This document shows positions 36,448 through 48,040 of a DNA stretch of 64,000 nucleotides, in pieces. This DNA is from Xenopus tropicalis (Eukaryota > Chordata > Amphibia > Anura > Pipidae). The stretch's first letter is position 1. Each line of letters starts with the position of its first letter. The stretch lies in NCBI RefSeq assembly GCF_000004195.4, contig NC_030680.2, positions 152,046,672 to 152,110,671 of the forward strand, written 5' to 3'. Position numbers and translations under genes: made by a program. The notes under the pieces are model-generated. The model had not been told where the DNA came from, did no database searches, and saw nothing but the letters and a program-made list of their open reading frames with translations.

Positions 36448-38492
36448 GCCACTCCCCCAGCCCCCCAGTACCTCTAACCCTGCCCCCAGCACCACTCCCC
36501 CAGCCCCCCAGTACCACTCCCCCTGCCCCCAGTACCTCTAACCCTGCCCCCAGCACCACTCCCCCAGCCCCCCAGTACCACTCCCCCAGCCCCCCAGTAC
36601 CTCTAACCCTGCCCCCAGCACCCCAGTACCACTCCCCCTGCCCCCAGTACCACTCCCCCAGCCCCCAGTACCTCTAACCCTGCCCCCAGCACCCCAGTAC
36701 CACTCCCCCTGCCCCCAGTACCACTCCCCCAGCCCCCAGTACCTCTAACCCTGCCCCAGCACCACTCCCCCAGCCCAGTACCTCTACCCTGCCCCCAGCA
36801 CCACTCCCAGCCAGTACCTCTAACCCGTGCCCCAGCACCACTCCCCCAGCCCCCCAGTTACCTCTAACCCTGCCCCAGCACCACTCCCCCAGCCCCCCGT
36901 ACCCTAACCCTGCAGCACCACTCCCCCCAGGCCCCCCAGTACCTCTAACCCTGCCCCCAGCACCACTCCCCCAGCCCCCCAGTACCTCTAACCCTGCCCC
37001 CAGCACCACTCCCCCAGCCCCCCCAGTAACCTCTAACCCTGCCCCCAGCACCACTCCCCCAGCCCCCCCAGTACCTCTAACCCTGCCCCCAGCACCACTC
37101 CCCAGCCCCCCAGTACCTCTAACCCTGCCCCCAGCACCACTCCCCCAGCCCCCCAATACCTCTAACCCTGCCCCCAGCACCACTCCCCCAGCCCCCCAGT
37201 ACCTCTAACCCTGCCCCCAGCACCACTCCCCCAGCCCCCCAGTACCTCTAACCCTGCCCCCAGCACCACAGTACCACTCCCCCCTGCCCCCAGTACCACT
37301 CCCCCTGCCCCCAGCACCACTCCCCCAGCCCCCCAGTACCTCTAACCCTGCCCCCAGCACCCCAGTACCACTCCCCCTGCCCCCAGTACCACTCCCCCTG
37401 CCCCCAGCACCACTGCCCCAGCCCCCAGTACCTCTAACCCTGCCCCCAGCACCACTCCCCCAGCCCCCCAGTACCTCTAACCCTGCCCCCAGCACCCCAG
37501 TACCACTCCCCCTGCCCCCAGTACCCCAGTACCAATCCCCCTGCACCAGCACCACTGCCCCCAGTACCCCAGTACCACTCCCCCTGCCCCCAGCACCACT
37601 GCCCCCAGTACCCCAGTACCACTCCCCCTGCCCCCAAAACCACTGCCCCCAGTACCCCAGTACCACTCCCCTGCCACCAGCACCCCAGTACCACTCCCCC
37701 TGCCCCCAGCACCACTGCCCCCAGTACCCCTCCCCCTGCCCCCAGCAACCACTGCCTCCAGTACCCCAGTACCACTCCCCCTGCCCCCAGCACCACTGCC
37801 CCCAGTACCCCTCCCCCTGCCCCCAGCACCACTGCCCCCAGTACCACTCCCCCTGCCCCCAGTACCACTGCCCCAGCCCCCCCAGTACCACTCCCCCTGC
37901 CCCCAGCACCACTGCCCCCAGCACCCCTCATCCTGCCCCAGCAACCCCTGTACCACTGCCCCCAGTACCACTCCCTCTGCCCCCCTAACCCCGCCCCCAG
38001 CACCACTCCCCCTGCCCCCAGCACCCCAGTACCACTCCACCTGCACCCCTAACCCTGCCCCCAGCACCCCTCACCCTGCCCCCCAGCATCCCAGTACCAC
38101 TCCCCCTGCACCCCTAACCCTGCCCCCAGCACCCCAGTACCACTCCCCCTGCCCCAGCACCCCTCACCCTGCCCCCAGCACCACTCCCCCTGCCCCCAGC
38201 ACCACTCACTCTGCCCCCAGCACCCCTCACTTTGCCCCCAGCACCCCTCACTCTGCCCCGGTACCCCTCACTCTGCCCCCAGCACCCCTCACTCTGCCCC
38301 GGCACCCCTCACTCTGCCCCCGGGTACCCCTCACTCTGCCCCCAGTACCCCTCACTCTGCCCCCGGCACCCCTCACTCTGCCCCCGGCACCCCTCACTCT
38401 GCCCCCGGTACCCCTCACTCTGCCCCCAGCACCCCTCACTCTGCCCCCAGTACCCCTCACTCTGCCCCCGGCCACCCCTCCACTCTGCCCCA
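36448..38492. repeat. Compound C-rich minisatellite (CCCAGTACC / CCCAGCACC units)
   Basis: The left part alternates ACCTCTAACCCTGCCCCCAG, CACCACTCCCCCAGCCCCCC and CAGTACCACTCCCCCTGCCC. The last 300 bases are a 21-bp unit ACCCCTCACTCTGCCCCCAGC. Copies between about 36750 and 38100 are ragged with single-base losses and gains. The minus strand is G-rich with many GGGGG and GGGGCAGGGG runs. Confidence 0.93.
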
Positions 38493-38607
38493 ATATTCCA
38501 CCCACTTTACTTAGTGAAAGAAGTTATTAAATTGACCAATAGCATCTGTGTAAGAGCACGGGGCTGAGTGTTTACTTCTCCGTGTGAGAAACAAGCGAGT
38601 GCGGCGC

Positions 38608-38817
38608 CAGCTGAGCTGTAATTTCATAGAAATGTTTTGCTGAAAAGCCGATTTCCTCCCAATCTTTATTTAAACAGATGGAAAATACATTGTATCTAAA
38701 TATCAGATTATTGGCTTCTCCTCAGCCAAATGCTCTCATCCCTGCGCTGCTGAACTACACAAAGTATCCCCCTCGTTATATTCTGTATTATACAGGCCCA
38801 CACATTCCTACTCTGTA
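38608..38817. repeat. Segmental duplication, copy 1 unique flank
   Basis: Starts CAGCTGAGCTGTAATTTCAT and continues to TATTCTGTATTATACAGGCC. Identical to 45567-45776 except for about one 1-base indel, then both run into the 133-bp array. This single-copy flank shows the array and its left neighbour were duplicated together. Confidence 0.95.
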
Positions 38818-39975
38818 TTATAAGGGATAAATGTACCCCCTACTGTAAATGATAAGGATATTAGCAGTCACTGAGGGTTCTGTGCCCCCCATATAAAGGC
38901 ACAAGGCTGCAGGCTGAGTTATACAGGGAACTCTGGAGTATCACTCATGTATTATAAGGGATAATGTACCCCCTACTGTAAATGATAAGGATATTAGCAG
39001 TCACTGAGGGGTTTCTGTTGCCCCCATATAAAGGCACAAGGCTGCAGGCTGAGTTTATACAGGGAACTCTGAGTATCACTCATGTATTATAAGGGATAAT
39101 GTACCCCCTACTGTAAATGATAAGGATATTAGCAGTCACTGAGGGGTTCTGTGCCCCCATATAAAGGCACAAGGCTGCAGGCTGAGTTATACAGGGAACT
39201 CTGAGTATCACTCATGTATTATAAGGGATAATGTACCCCCTACTGTAAATGATAAGGATATTAGCAGTCACTGAGGGGGTTCTGTGCCCCCATATAAAGG
39301 CACAAGGCTGCAGGCTGAGTTATACAGGGAAACTCTGAGTATCACTCATGTATTATAAGGGGATAATGTACCCCCTACTGTAAATGATAAGGATAATTAG
39401 CAGTCACTGAGGGGTTCTGTGCCCCCATATAAAGGCACAAGGCTGCAGGCTGAGTTATACAGGGAACTCTGAGTATCACTCATGTATTATAAGGGATAAT
39501 GTACCCCCTACTGTAAATGATAAGGATATTAGCAGTCACTGAGGGGTTCTGTGCCCCCCATATAAAGGCACAAGGCTGCAGGCTGAGTTATACAGGGAAC
39601 TCTGAGTATCACTCATGTATTATAAGGGATAATGTACCCCCTACTGTAAATGATAAGGATATTAGCAGTCACTGAGGGGTTCTGTGCCCCCCATATAAAG
39701 GCACAAGCTGCAGGCTGAGTTATACAGGGAACTCTGAGTATCACTCATGTATTATAAGGGATAATGTACCCCCTACTGTAAATGATAAGGATATTAGCAG
39801 TCACTGAGGGGTTCTGTGCCCCCCATATAAAGGCACAAGGCTGCAGGCTGAGTTATACAGGGAACTCTGAGTATCACTCATGTATTATAAGGGATACTGT
39901 ACCCCCTACTGTAAATGATAAGGATATTAGCAGTCACTGAGGGGTTCTGTGAGTTATACAGGGAACTCTGAGTAT
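38818..39975. repeat. 133-bp tandem repeat, family F, copy 1, about 8.7 units
   Basis: Unit starts GTATTATAAGGGATAATGTA, contains CCCCCTACTGTAAATGATAA, GGATATTAGCAGTCACTGAG, CATATAAAGGCACAAGGCTG and GAGTTATACAGGGAACTCTG. Several units carry single-base insertions (GAGGGGTTTCTGTTGCC, AAGGATAATTAG) not seen in the other two arrays of the family. Confidence 0.96.
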
Positions 39976-40375
39976 ATTATGGGATGGGGGTGCCCATATA
40001 AAGGAAGGTGAGTGCCAGTTCAGCTGAATGGAAAGCTGATGAATGAGGCTCACTTACTGGCTGATTAGATGTGAGTGGTGGTTGTTACAGGGACTCGGGG
40101 GGGGGGGGGCAGGGTGCAGGGAGTTGCTGTACAAAGGGAGAGATGAGAAATTCCGACACAACAGTGATTTTCCCTCTGATTGGAATTCTGGGAAGATGAG
40201 GGTTCGGCTCAGCGCTGTGTGTGGGACCCAAACATTCGTAGCACAGAATAATCTGTATAAATTCAGCTCTCGTTAGCGCTCATTAATTATTCACTTCTCA
40301 CTGAAGGAACAGTAAATACAGAGAGTGTCAGACTGACGAGCTGCCGGCTCTCCTGGCCTGTAATTGGCTCTTCTA
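39976..40375. other. Presumed phf2 intron 1, single-copy
   Basis: 400 bases with a 12-base G-run near 40097. No exon seen. Confidence 0.55.
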
Positions 40376-41412
40376 TTGCTGTGCCCCTGTCCTTACTGGC
40401 ACCCCTGCCCTGTGCCCCTGCCCTTACTGGCACCCCTGCCCTGTGCCCCTGCCCTTAATGGCACCCCTGCCCTGTGCCCCTGCCCTTACTGGCACCCCTG
40501 CCCTGTGCCCCTGCCCTTACTGGCACCCCTGCCCTGTGCCCCTGCCCTTACTGGCACCCCTGCCCTGTGCCCCTGCCCTTACTGGCACCCCTGCCCTGTG
40601 CCCCTGCCCTTACTGGCACCCCTGCCCTGTGCCCTGCCCTTACTGGCACCCCGGCCCTTACTGGCACCCCAGCCCTTACATGCACCCCTGCCCTTACTGG
40701 CACCCCAGCCCTTACTGGCACCCCTGCCCTTACTGGCACCCTGGTCCTTACTGGCACCCCTGCCCTTACTGGCACCCCGGCCCTTACTGGCACCCCTGCC
40801 CTGTGCCCCTGCCCTTACTGGCACCCCGGTCCTTACTGGCACCCCGGCCCTTACTGGCACCCCTGCCCTGTGCCCCTGCCCTTACTGGCACCCCTGCCCT
40901 TACTGGCACCCCGGACCTTACTGGCACCCCTGCCCTGTGCCCCTGCCCTTACTGGCACCCCTGCCCTTACTGGGCACCCCGGACCTTACTGGCACCCCTG
41001 CCCTGTGCCCCGGCCCTACTGGCACCCCTGCCCTGTGCCCCGGCCCTTACTGGCACCCCTGCCCTGTGCTCCTGCCCTTACTGGCACCCCTGCCCTGTGC
41101 TCCTGCCCTTACTGGCACCCCTGCCCTGTGCCCCTGACCTTACTGGCACCCCTGCCCTGTGCCCCTGCCCTTACTGGCACCCCTGCCCTGTGCTCCTGCC
41201 CTTACTGGCACCCCTGCCCTGTGCTCCTGCCCTTACTGGCACCCCTGCCCTGTGCTCCTGCCCTTACTGGCACCCCTGCCCTGTGCTCCTGCCCTTACTG
41301 GCACCCCTGCCCTGTGCTCCTGCCCTTACTGGCACCCCTGCCCTGTGCCCCTGCCCTTACTGGCACCCCTGCCCTGTGCTCCTGCCCTTACTGGCACCCC
41401 TGCCTTACTGGC
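40376..41412. repeat. 31-bp C-rich minisatellite, about 33 copies
   Basis: Unit CTTACTGGCACCCCTGCCCT then GTGCCCCTGCC. A middle block (about 40630-40800) has the short 18-base form CCCTTACTGGCACCCCGG, showing that the 31-bp unit is two related halves. Variants include GTGCTCC. Long ORFs here are artefacts. Confidence 0.96.
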
Positions 41413-41982
41413 ACCTGGGCCCAATTGGGCAGGTTGGTACCGGCGCTGCTAAACAGGAGGGTTACGGTCCCTTCACTCTCTGCCGCCCCACAGAATAAAT
41501 GACTGCAGCAGGAATGCAGAACTTTCTCCTCTGTGGGTCAGTTGGTTCTGATGGATGTGCTGCTCCAGTGTCTGCTCTGCAAGGTGCCCCCAGTGCTTAC
41601 CCTTGGGGGGGTCACTGCTTTTATTCTGTTATGGATATGGGCCGGGCAGTCTCACTGTTCTGTTTATTCCTATTCATTCTATTCAGTCCCTCTTCTATTA
41701 ATATTCCAATCTTTCATTGAATCCACTGATGGGTTGCTAAGGTAAACAAGACCCTAGCAACCAGATAGCTGCTGAAATTCCAAATTGAAGAGCAGATAAA
41801 CAAAAAGCTAAATAACTGAAAAACAACAAAGAATACACTTGCACCCACTGTACTTATGGGCCCAATGTTGCTTTCCTTATAATGAGATTCCGCCAGGTCT
41901 CATTAACGGCTAATTAATTCCTTCCAGTGCCCCTGCCCTGTGATCCTTGTCCTTTCTACACACACAGGGTTGGACTGGGGGG
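41413..41982. other. Presumed phf2 intron 1, single-copy with a hairpin motif
   Basis: About 570 bases. Contains GGGTTGCTAAGG...ACCCTAGCAACCAG (41731-41765), a dispersed hairpin motif. No exon seen. Confidence 0.6.
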
Positions 41983-43660
41983 TGCAAGGAGATCTCACCA
42001 TCAGCATAGGAAGGGGTTCCTTACTGTAAGGGCAGTCAGGTTATGGGGTTCCCTACCAAGAGAGGGGGAATGAGTGATACACTGGGGGTGGGGAGGGAAG
42101 GGGATCTCACCATCAGCATAGGAAGGGGTTCCTTACTGTAAGGGCAGTCAGGTTATGGGGTTCCCTACCAAGAGAGGGGGAATGAGTGATACATTGGGGG
42201 TGGGGAGGAAAGGGGATCTCACCATCAGCATAGGAAGGGGCTCCTTACTGTAAGGGCAGTCAGGTTATGGGGTTCCCTACCAAGAGAGGGGGGAATGAGT
42301 GATACATTGGGGGTGGGGAGGAAAGGAGATGTCACCATCAGCATAGGAAGGGGTTCCTTACTGTAAGGGCAGTCAGGTTATGGGGTTTCCTACCAAGAGA
42401 GGGGGAATGAGTGATACATTGGGGGTGGGGAGGAAAGGAGATCTCACCATCAGCATAGGAAGGGGTTCCTTACTGTAAGGGCAGTCAGGTTATGGGATTC
42501 CCTACCAAGAGAGGGGGAATGAGTGATACATTGGGGGTGGGGAGGAAAGGGGATCTCACCATCAGCATAGGAAGGGGTTCCTTACTGTAAGGGCAGTCAG
42601 GTTATGGGATACCCTACCAAGAGAGGGGGAATGAGTGATACATTGGGGGTGGGGAGGGAAGGGGATCTCACCATCAGCATAGGAAGGGGTTCCTTACTGT
42701 AAGGGCAGTCAGGTTATGGGATTCCCTACCAAGAGAGGGGGAATGAGTGATACATTGGGGGTGGGGAGGGAAGGGGATCTCACCATCAGCATAGGAAGGG
42801 GTTCCTTACTGTAAGGGCAGTCAGGTTATGGGGTTCCCTACCAAGAGAGGGGGAATGAGTGATACACTGGGGGTGGGGAGGGAAGGGGATCTCACCATCA
42901 GCATAGGAAGGGGTTCCTTACTGTAAGGGCAGTCAGGTTATGGGGTTCCCTACCAAGAGAGGGGGAATGAGTGATACATTGGGGGTGGGGAGGAAAGGGG
43001 ATCTCACCATCAGCATAGGAAGGGGCTCCTTACTGTAAGGGCAGTCAGGTTATGGGGTTCCCTACCAAGAGAGGGGGGAATGAGTGATACATTGGGGGTG
43101 GGGAGGAAAGGAGATGTCACCATCAGCATAGGAAGGGGTTCCTTACTGTAAGGGCAGTCAGGTTATGGGGTTTCCTACCAAGAGAGGGGGAATGAGTGAT
43201 ACATTGGGGGTGGGGAGGAAAGGAGATCTCACCATCAGCATAGGAAGGGGTTCCTTACTGTAAGGGCAGTCAGGTTATGGGATTCCCTACCAAGAGAGGG
43301 GGAATGAGTGATACATTGGGGGTGGGGAGGAAAGGGGATCTCACCATCAGCATAGGAAGGGGTTCCTTACTGTAAGGGCAGTCAGGTTATGGGATACCCT
43401 ACCAAGAGAGGGGGAATGAGTGATACATTGGGGGTGGGGAGGGAAGGGGATCTCACCATCAGCATAGGAAGGGGTTCCTTACTGTAAGGGCAGTCAGGTT
43501 ATGGGATTCCCTACCAAGAGAGGGGGAATGAGTGATACATTGGGGGTGGGGAGGGAAGGGGATCTCACCATCAGCATAGGAAGGGGTTCCTTACTGTAAG
43601 GGCAGTCAGGTTATGGGGTTCCCTACCAAGAGAGGGGGAATGAGTGATACATTGGGGAGG
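41983..43660. repeat. 112-bp tandem repeat, family D inverted, about 15 copies with higher-order structure
   Basis: Unit includes GGGGATCTCACCATCAGCAT, AGGAAGGGGTTCCTTACTGT and GGTTATGGGGTTCCCTACCA, the reverse complement of 31518-31873. Seven-unit blocks repeat: the variant ACTGGGGGTG occurs near 42081 and 42866, GGGGCTCC near 42237 and 43023, and GGGATACCC near 42607 and 43392. All are about 785 bases apart and in the same order. Confidence 0.96.
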
Positions 43661-43870
43661 GGGATAATGGAAAGCTACCAGGAATATCTGGATAAAGCAT
43701 GAATACAGACACACAGGACAAGTTCCCCTTTGTACATTTAACTTCCCTTTTGCAGAGATACAGCGATTACACAGAGACTGTTCCTACTCAGTAACTTCGA
43801 AAGTCTGATAAACCACAAAAGTAAAACATCATTGTGATCTGCAATCATTGCTGTGATTATTTATATACAT

Positions 43871-44698
43871 TGTATCAGGAGTCGGAACCAGCAGTGCAGA
43901 GAAGGGAAAGGGACAGACACAGTGACAGTTACACATAACTATAAACCCAGTGAGAATGAGGGATGAATGGGTATTGGGGAGTTGTATCAGGAGTCAGAAC
44001 CAGCAGTGCAGGGAAGGGAAAGGGACAGACACAGTGACAGTTACACATAACTATAAACCCAGTGAGAATGAGGAATGAATGGATATTGGAGTTGTATCAG
44101 GAGTCAGAACCAGCAGTGCAGGGAAGGGACAGACACAGTGACAGTTACACATAACTATAAACCCAGTGAGAATGAGGAATGAATGGGTATTGGGGAGTTG
44201 TATCAGGAGTCAGAACCAGCAGTGCAGGGAAGGGAAAGGGACAGACACAGTGACAGTTACACATAACTATAAACCCAGTGAGAATGAGGAATGAATGGGT
44301 ATTGGGGAGTTGTATCAGGAGTCAGAACCAGCAGTGCAGGGAAGGGAAAGGGACAGACACAGTGACAGTTACACATAACTATAAACCCAGTGAGAATGAG
44401 GAATGAATGGGTATTGGGGAGTTGTATCAGGAGTCAGAACCAGCAGTGCAGGGAAGGGAAAGGGACAGACACAGTGACAGTTACACATAACTATAAACCC
44501 AGTGAGAATGAGGAATGAATGGATATTGGGGAGTTGTATCAGGAGTCAGAACCAGCAGTGCAGGGAAGGGAAAGGGACAGACACAGTGACAGTTACACAT
44601 AACTATAAACCCAGTGAGAATGAGGAATGAATGGGTATTGGGGAGTTGTATCAGGAGTCAGAACCAGCAGTGCAGGGAAGGGAAAGGGACAGACAGGA
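43871..44698. repeat. 112-bp tandem repeat, family E, about 7 copies
   Basis: Same unit and orientation as 32808-33868. It again follows a family D array, here by about 200 bases. Confidence 0.96.
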
Positions 44699-45566
44699 TA
44701 TTGGGGAGTTAAAATTAGATTTTCTTTCACTCTGCAACATTTGGGTTTATATCCCCTTTAAACCCCAGACTTGTTTGGACAGAGAGGGAAGGGACAGACA
44801 GTAGAGGGGGAAGGGGAGGTACAAACTCACAGGATGGGGCAGTTATTATAACACTTGTACTGAGGATTCATGAGTCGCTATGTAAAGCCAAGTGAGGTCA
44901 CTGTGAACCATCTGTTCCCCCTCAGTAGTCTCAGTGCCCCTATCTCTCTACCCGCTGCCATGTTACCTGATATTTACCCACAATCCCCTTAATCCCTGGC
45001 TCATCTCTCCTTGCCCACCTGGGGCTGTGACCTGAGCCTCCAAGCTCTGTTACCTGCCATTAACCCCCGAGTTACACTGCGCCCCCCAACCTCACTGCGA
45101 AACCTCCCAGGGGCCCATAGCTGCCCCGGATATTACTAAAACAGACCAACCGCATATGGAAATGTTTATTCATATCAGCAGAAATCAATGCAGAGAGCGA
45201 GGTGTCACCCAGTCACCCCACAAACTGCTGCTCAAACACACTGTGAGCCCAGGGGGGGAGCAACGCGCCCCCCATTCCCTCGCCACAAGTACTCCCTCCT
45301 GATTGGCCGGATCTGAGTGGTTCTGCCAGGAAACAATGGTGGGTGTCAGAATAACACACATGGCACCAGGATGCCCCCGGGGCAAGAGAAAGTGGCAGCA
45401 CAGCTGGGGGAACCAGTCCCGCCCACAGGAAACCCATTCCCTCACAGGTGTTTCACCCAAACTGTCACATCCTCCTATTCCCCCACCTCAACTTCATTCC
45501 TATTACATCATATACCTACCTACCTACCTAATATATGTATATATACCGACCTACCTTATACACATA
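44699..45566. other. Presumed phf2 intron 1, single-copy
   Basis: About 870 bases of unique-looking sequence. A short CCTA microsatellite (ACCTACCTACCTACCTAA) lies at 45514-45531. No exon recognised. Confidence 0.55.
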
Positions 45567-45771
45567 CAGCTGAGCTGTAATTTCATAGAAATGTTTTGCT
45601 GAAAAGCCGATTTCCTCCCAATCTTTATTTAAACAGATGGAAAATACATTGTATCTAAATATCAGATTATTGGCTTCTCCTCAGCCAAATGCTCTCATCC
45701 CTGCGCTGCTGAACTACACAAAGTATCCCCCTCGTTATATTCTGTATTATACAGGCCCACAGCATTCCTAC
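45567..45771. repeat. Segmental duplication, copy 2 unique flank
   Basis: Nearly base-for-base copy of 38608-38817 (starts CAGCTGAGCTGTAATTTCAT), directly left of a 133-bp array as in copy 1. The offset between the copies is 6959 bases. Confidence 0.95.
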
Positions 45772-47083
45772 TCTGTATTATAAGGGATAATGTACCCCCT
45801 ACTGTAAATGATAAGGATATTAGCAGTCACTGAGGGGTTCTGTGCCCCCCATATAAAGGCACAAGGCTGCAGGCTGAGTTATACAGGGAACTCTGAGTAT
45901 CACTCATGTATTATAAGGGATAATGTACCCCCTACTGTAAATGATAAGGATATTAGCAGTCACTGAGGGGTTCTGTGCCCCCCATATAAAGGCACAAGGC
46001 TGCAGGCTGAGTTATACAGGGAACTCTGAGTATCACTCATGTATTATAAGGGATAATGTACCCCCTACTGTAAATGATAAGGATATTAGCAGTCACTGAG
46101 GGGTTCTGTGCCCCCCATATAAAGGCACAAGGCTGCAGGCTGAGTTATACAGGGAACTCTGAGTATCACTCATGTATTATAAGGGATAATGTACCCCCTA
46201 CTGTAAATGATAAGGATATTAGCAGTCACTGAGGGGTTCTGTGCCCCCCATATAAAGGCACAAGGCTGCAGGCTGAGTTATACAGGGAACTCTGAGTATC
46301 ACTCATGTATTATAAGGGATAATGTACCCCCTATGTAAATGATAAGGATATTAGCAGTCACTGAGGGGTTCTGTGCCCCCCATATAAAGGCACAAGGCTG
46401 CAGGCTGAGTTATACAGGGAACTCTGAGTATCACTCATGTATTATAAGGGATAATGTACCCCCTACTGTAAATGATAAGGATATTAGCAGTCACTGAGGG
46501 GTTCTGTGCCCCCCATATAAAGGCACAAGGCTGCAGACTGAGTTATACAGGGAACTCTGAGTATCACTCATGTATTATAAGGGATAATGTACCCCCTACT
46601 GTAAATGATAAGGATATTAGCAGTCACTGAGGGGTTCTGTGCCCCCCATATAAAGGCACAAGGCTGCAGGCTGAGTTATACAGGGAACTCTGAGTATCAC
46701 TCATGTATTATAAGGGATAATGTACCCCCTACTGTAAATGATAAGGATATTAGCAGTCACTGAGGGGTTCTGTGCCCCCCATATAAAGGCACAAGGCTGC
46801 AGGCTGAGTTATACAGGGAACTCTGAGTATCACTCATGTATTATAAGGGATAATGTACCCCCTACTGTAAATGATAAGGATATTAGCAGTCACTGAGGGG
46901 TTCTGTGCCCCCCCATATAAAGGCACAAGGCTGCAGGCTGAGTTATACAGGGAACTCTGAGTATCACTCATGTATTATAAGGGATAATGTACCCCCTACT
47001 GTAAATGATAAGGATATTAGCAGTCACTGAGGGGTTCTGTGCCCCCCATATAAAGGCATAAGGCTGCAGGCTGAGTTATACAG
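45772..47083. repeat. 133-bp tandem repeat, family F, copy 2, about 10 units
   Basis: Same unit as 38818-39975. Units are almost perfectly identical, with one small deletion (CCCCCTATGTAAATG near 46327) and one extra C near 46912. Confidence 0.97.
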
Positions 47084-47435
47084 GGAACAAACATCCCCCC
47101 CTGAAGTCAATACTGTATATGAGTTGCGCTTGAATCACCCCCCCATGTCCCCTGTGTGTAAGTGCCCCCCCAACCCCACAGACTCTCCGCAGGGATGCGA
47201 CTCAGTACAATAAATAGGACGTGAGAATGAAACAATATCACAACTTGGGTGAAATCACAGTCGACATTTCCAGGGTCACGGGAGTTTATGTAAAATAAAT
47301 TACTTGTAGAAATTCATTTTTTTTCCAAATGTAAAAATAATTTCTGTGAATATGAATAAAATGAGGGGAAAAAATCAGATTGAAAGGTGACGGCGCCGGC
47401 AGTGGTTTCCTGGTATCCATTACTGCTGCTGCCTT
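47084..47435. other. Presumed phf2 intron 1, single-copy AT-rich
   Basis: About 350 bases, AT-rich toward the right. Nothing recognisable. Confidence 0.55.
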
Positions 47436-47690
47436 TATGGCAGCTCTGTCTCGCTTTATGGCAGCTCTGACTCGCTTTATGGCAGCTCTGTCTCGCTTTA
47501 TGGCAGCTCTGTCTCTCTTTATGGCAGCTCTGTCTCGCTTTATGGCAGCTGTCTCTCTTTATGGCAGCTCCGTCTCGCTTTATGGCAGCTCCGTCTCACT
47601 TTATGGCAGCTCTGTCTCTCTTTATGGCAGCTCCATCTCGCTTTATGGCAGCTCTGTCTTGCTTTACGGCAGGGATTCTAGATATTTGCT
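47436..47690. repeat. 21-bp minisatellite (TTTATGGCAGCTCTGTCTCGC), about 12 copies
   Basis: Unit CTTTATGGCAGCTCTGTCTC plus G. The right end runs into GGCAGGGATTCTAGATATTT and CTCAGGATCAGTG, the continuation of a dispersed element present as single copies near 15190 (inverted), 31147, 32340 and 48000. The array is therefore an expansion inside that element. Confidence 0.94.
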
Positions 47691-48040
47691 CAGGATCAGT
47701 GTCACAGTACTGGCATTTTAGTTGGCAATCCAGTTGCTAGGGTCATTGTCTCTATAGCAACCAGGCCGTGGTTTCAGTAACAGGCATAGTGTGTGAAGCC
47801 AAAGCAAAGAGATTAGAGGCAGAATAATAAAAACTAAACTGCTTTCTGGTCATATCACCGGCACCACAGGGCAAGGGTGAGGGGGTTATTCTGATTGGCC
47901 ACATCCTCCCTCTGCTCCCTGTTCTACCCAACGGCCCAACGGTGCAGGAATATTAACCCTTTAAATATGCTCTGATCCCAAACGTATATACAAGCGCTCT
48001 GCCATAAAGCGAGACACAGCTGCTGCTGATTTGGCCAAAA

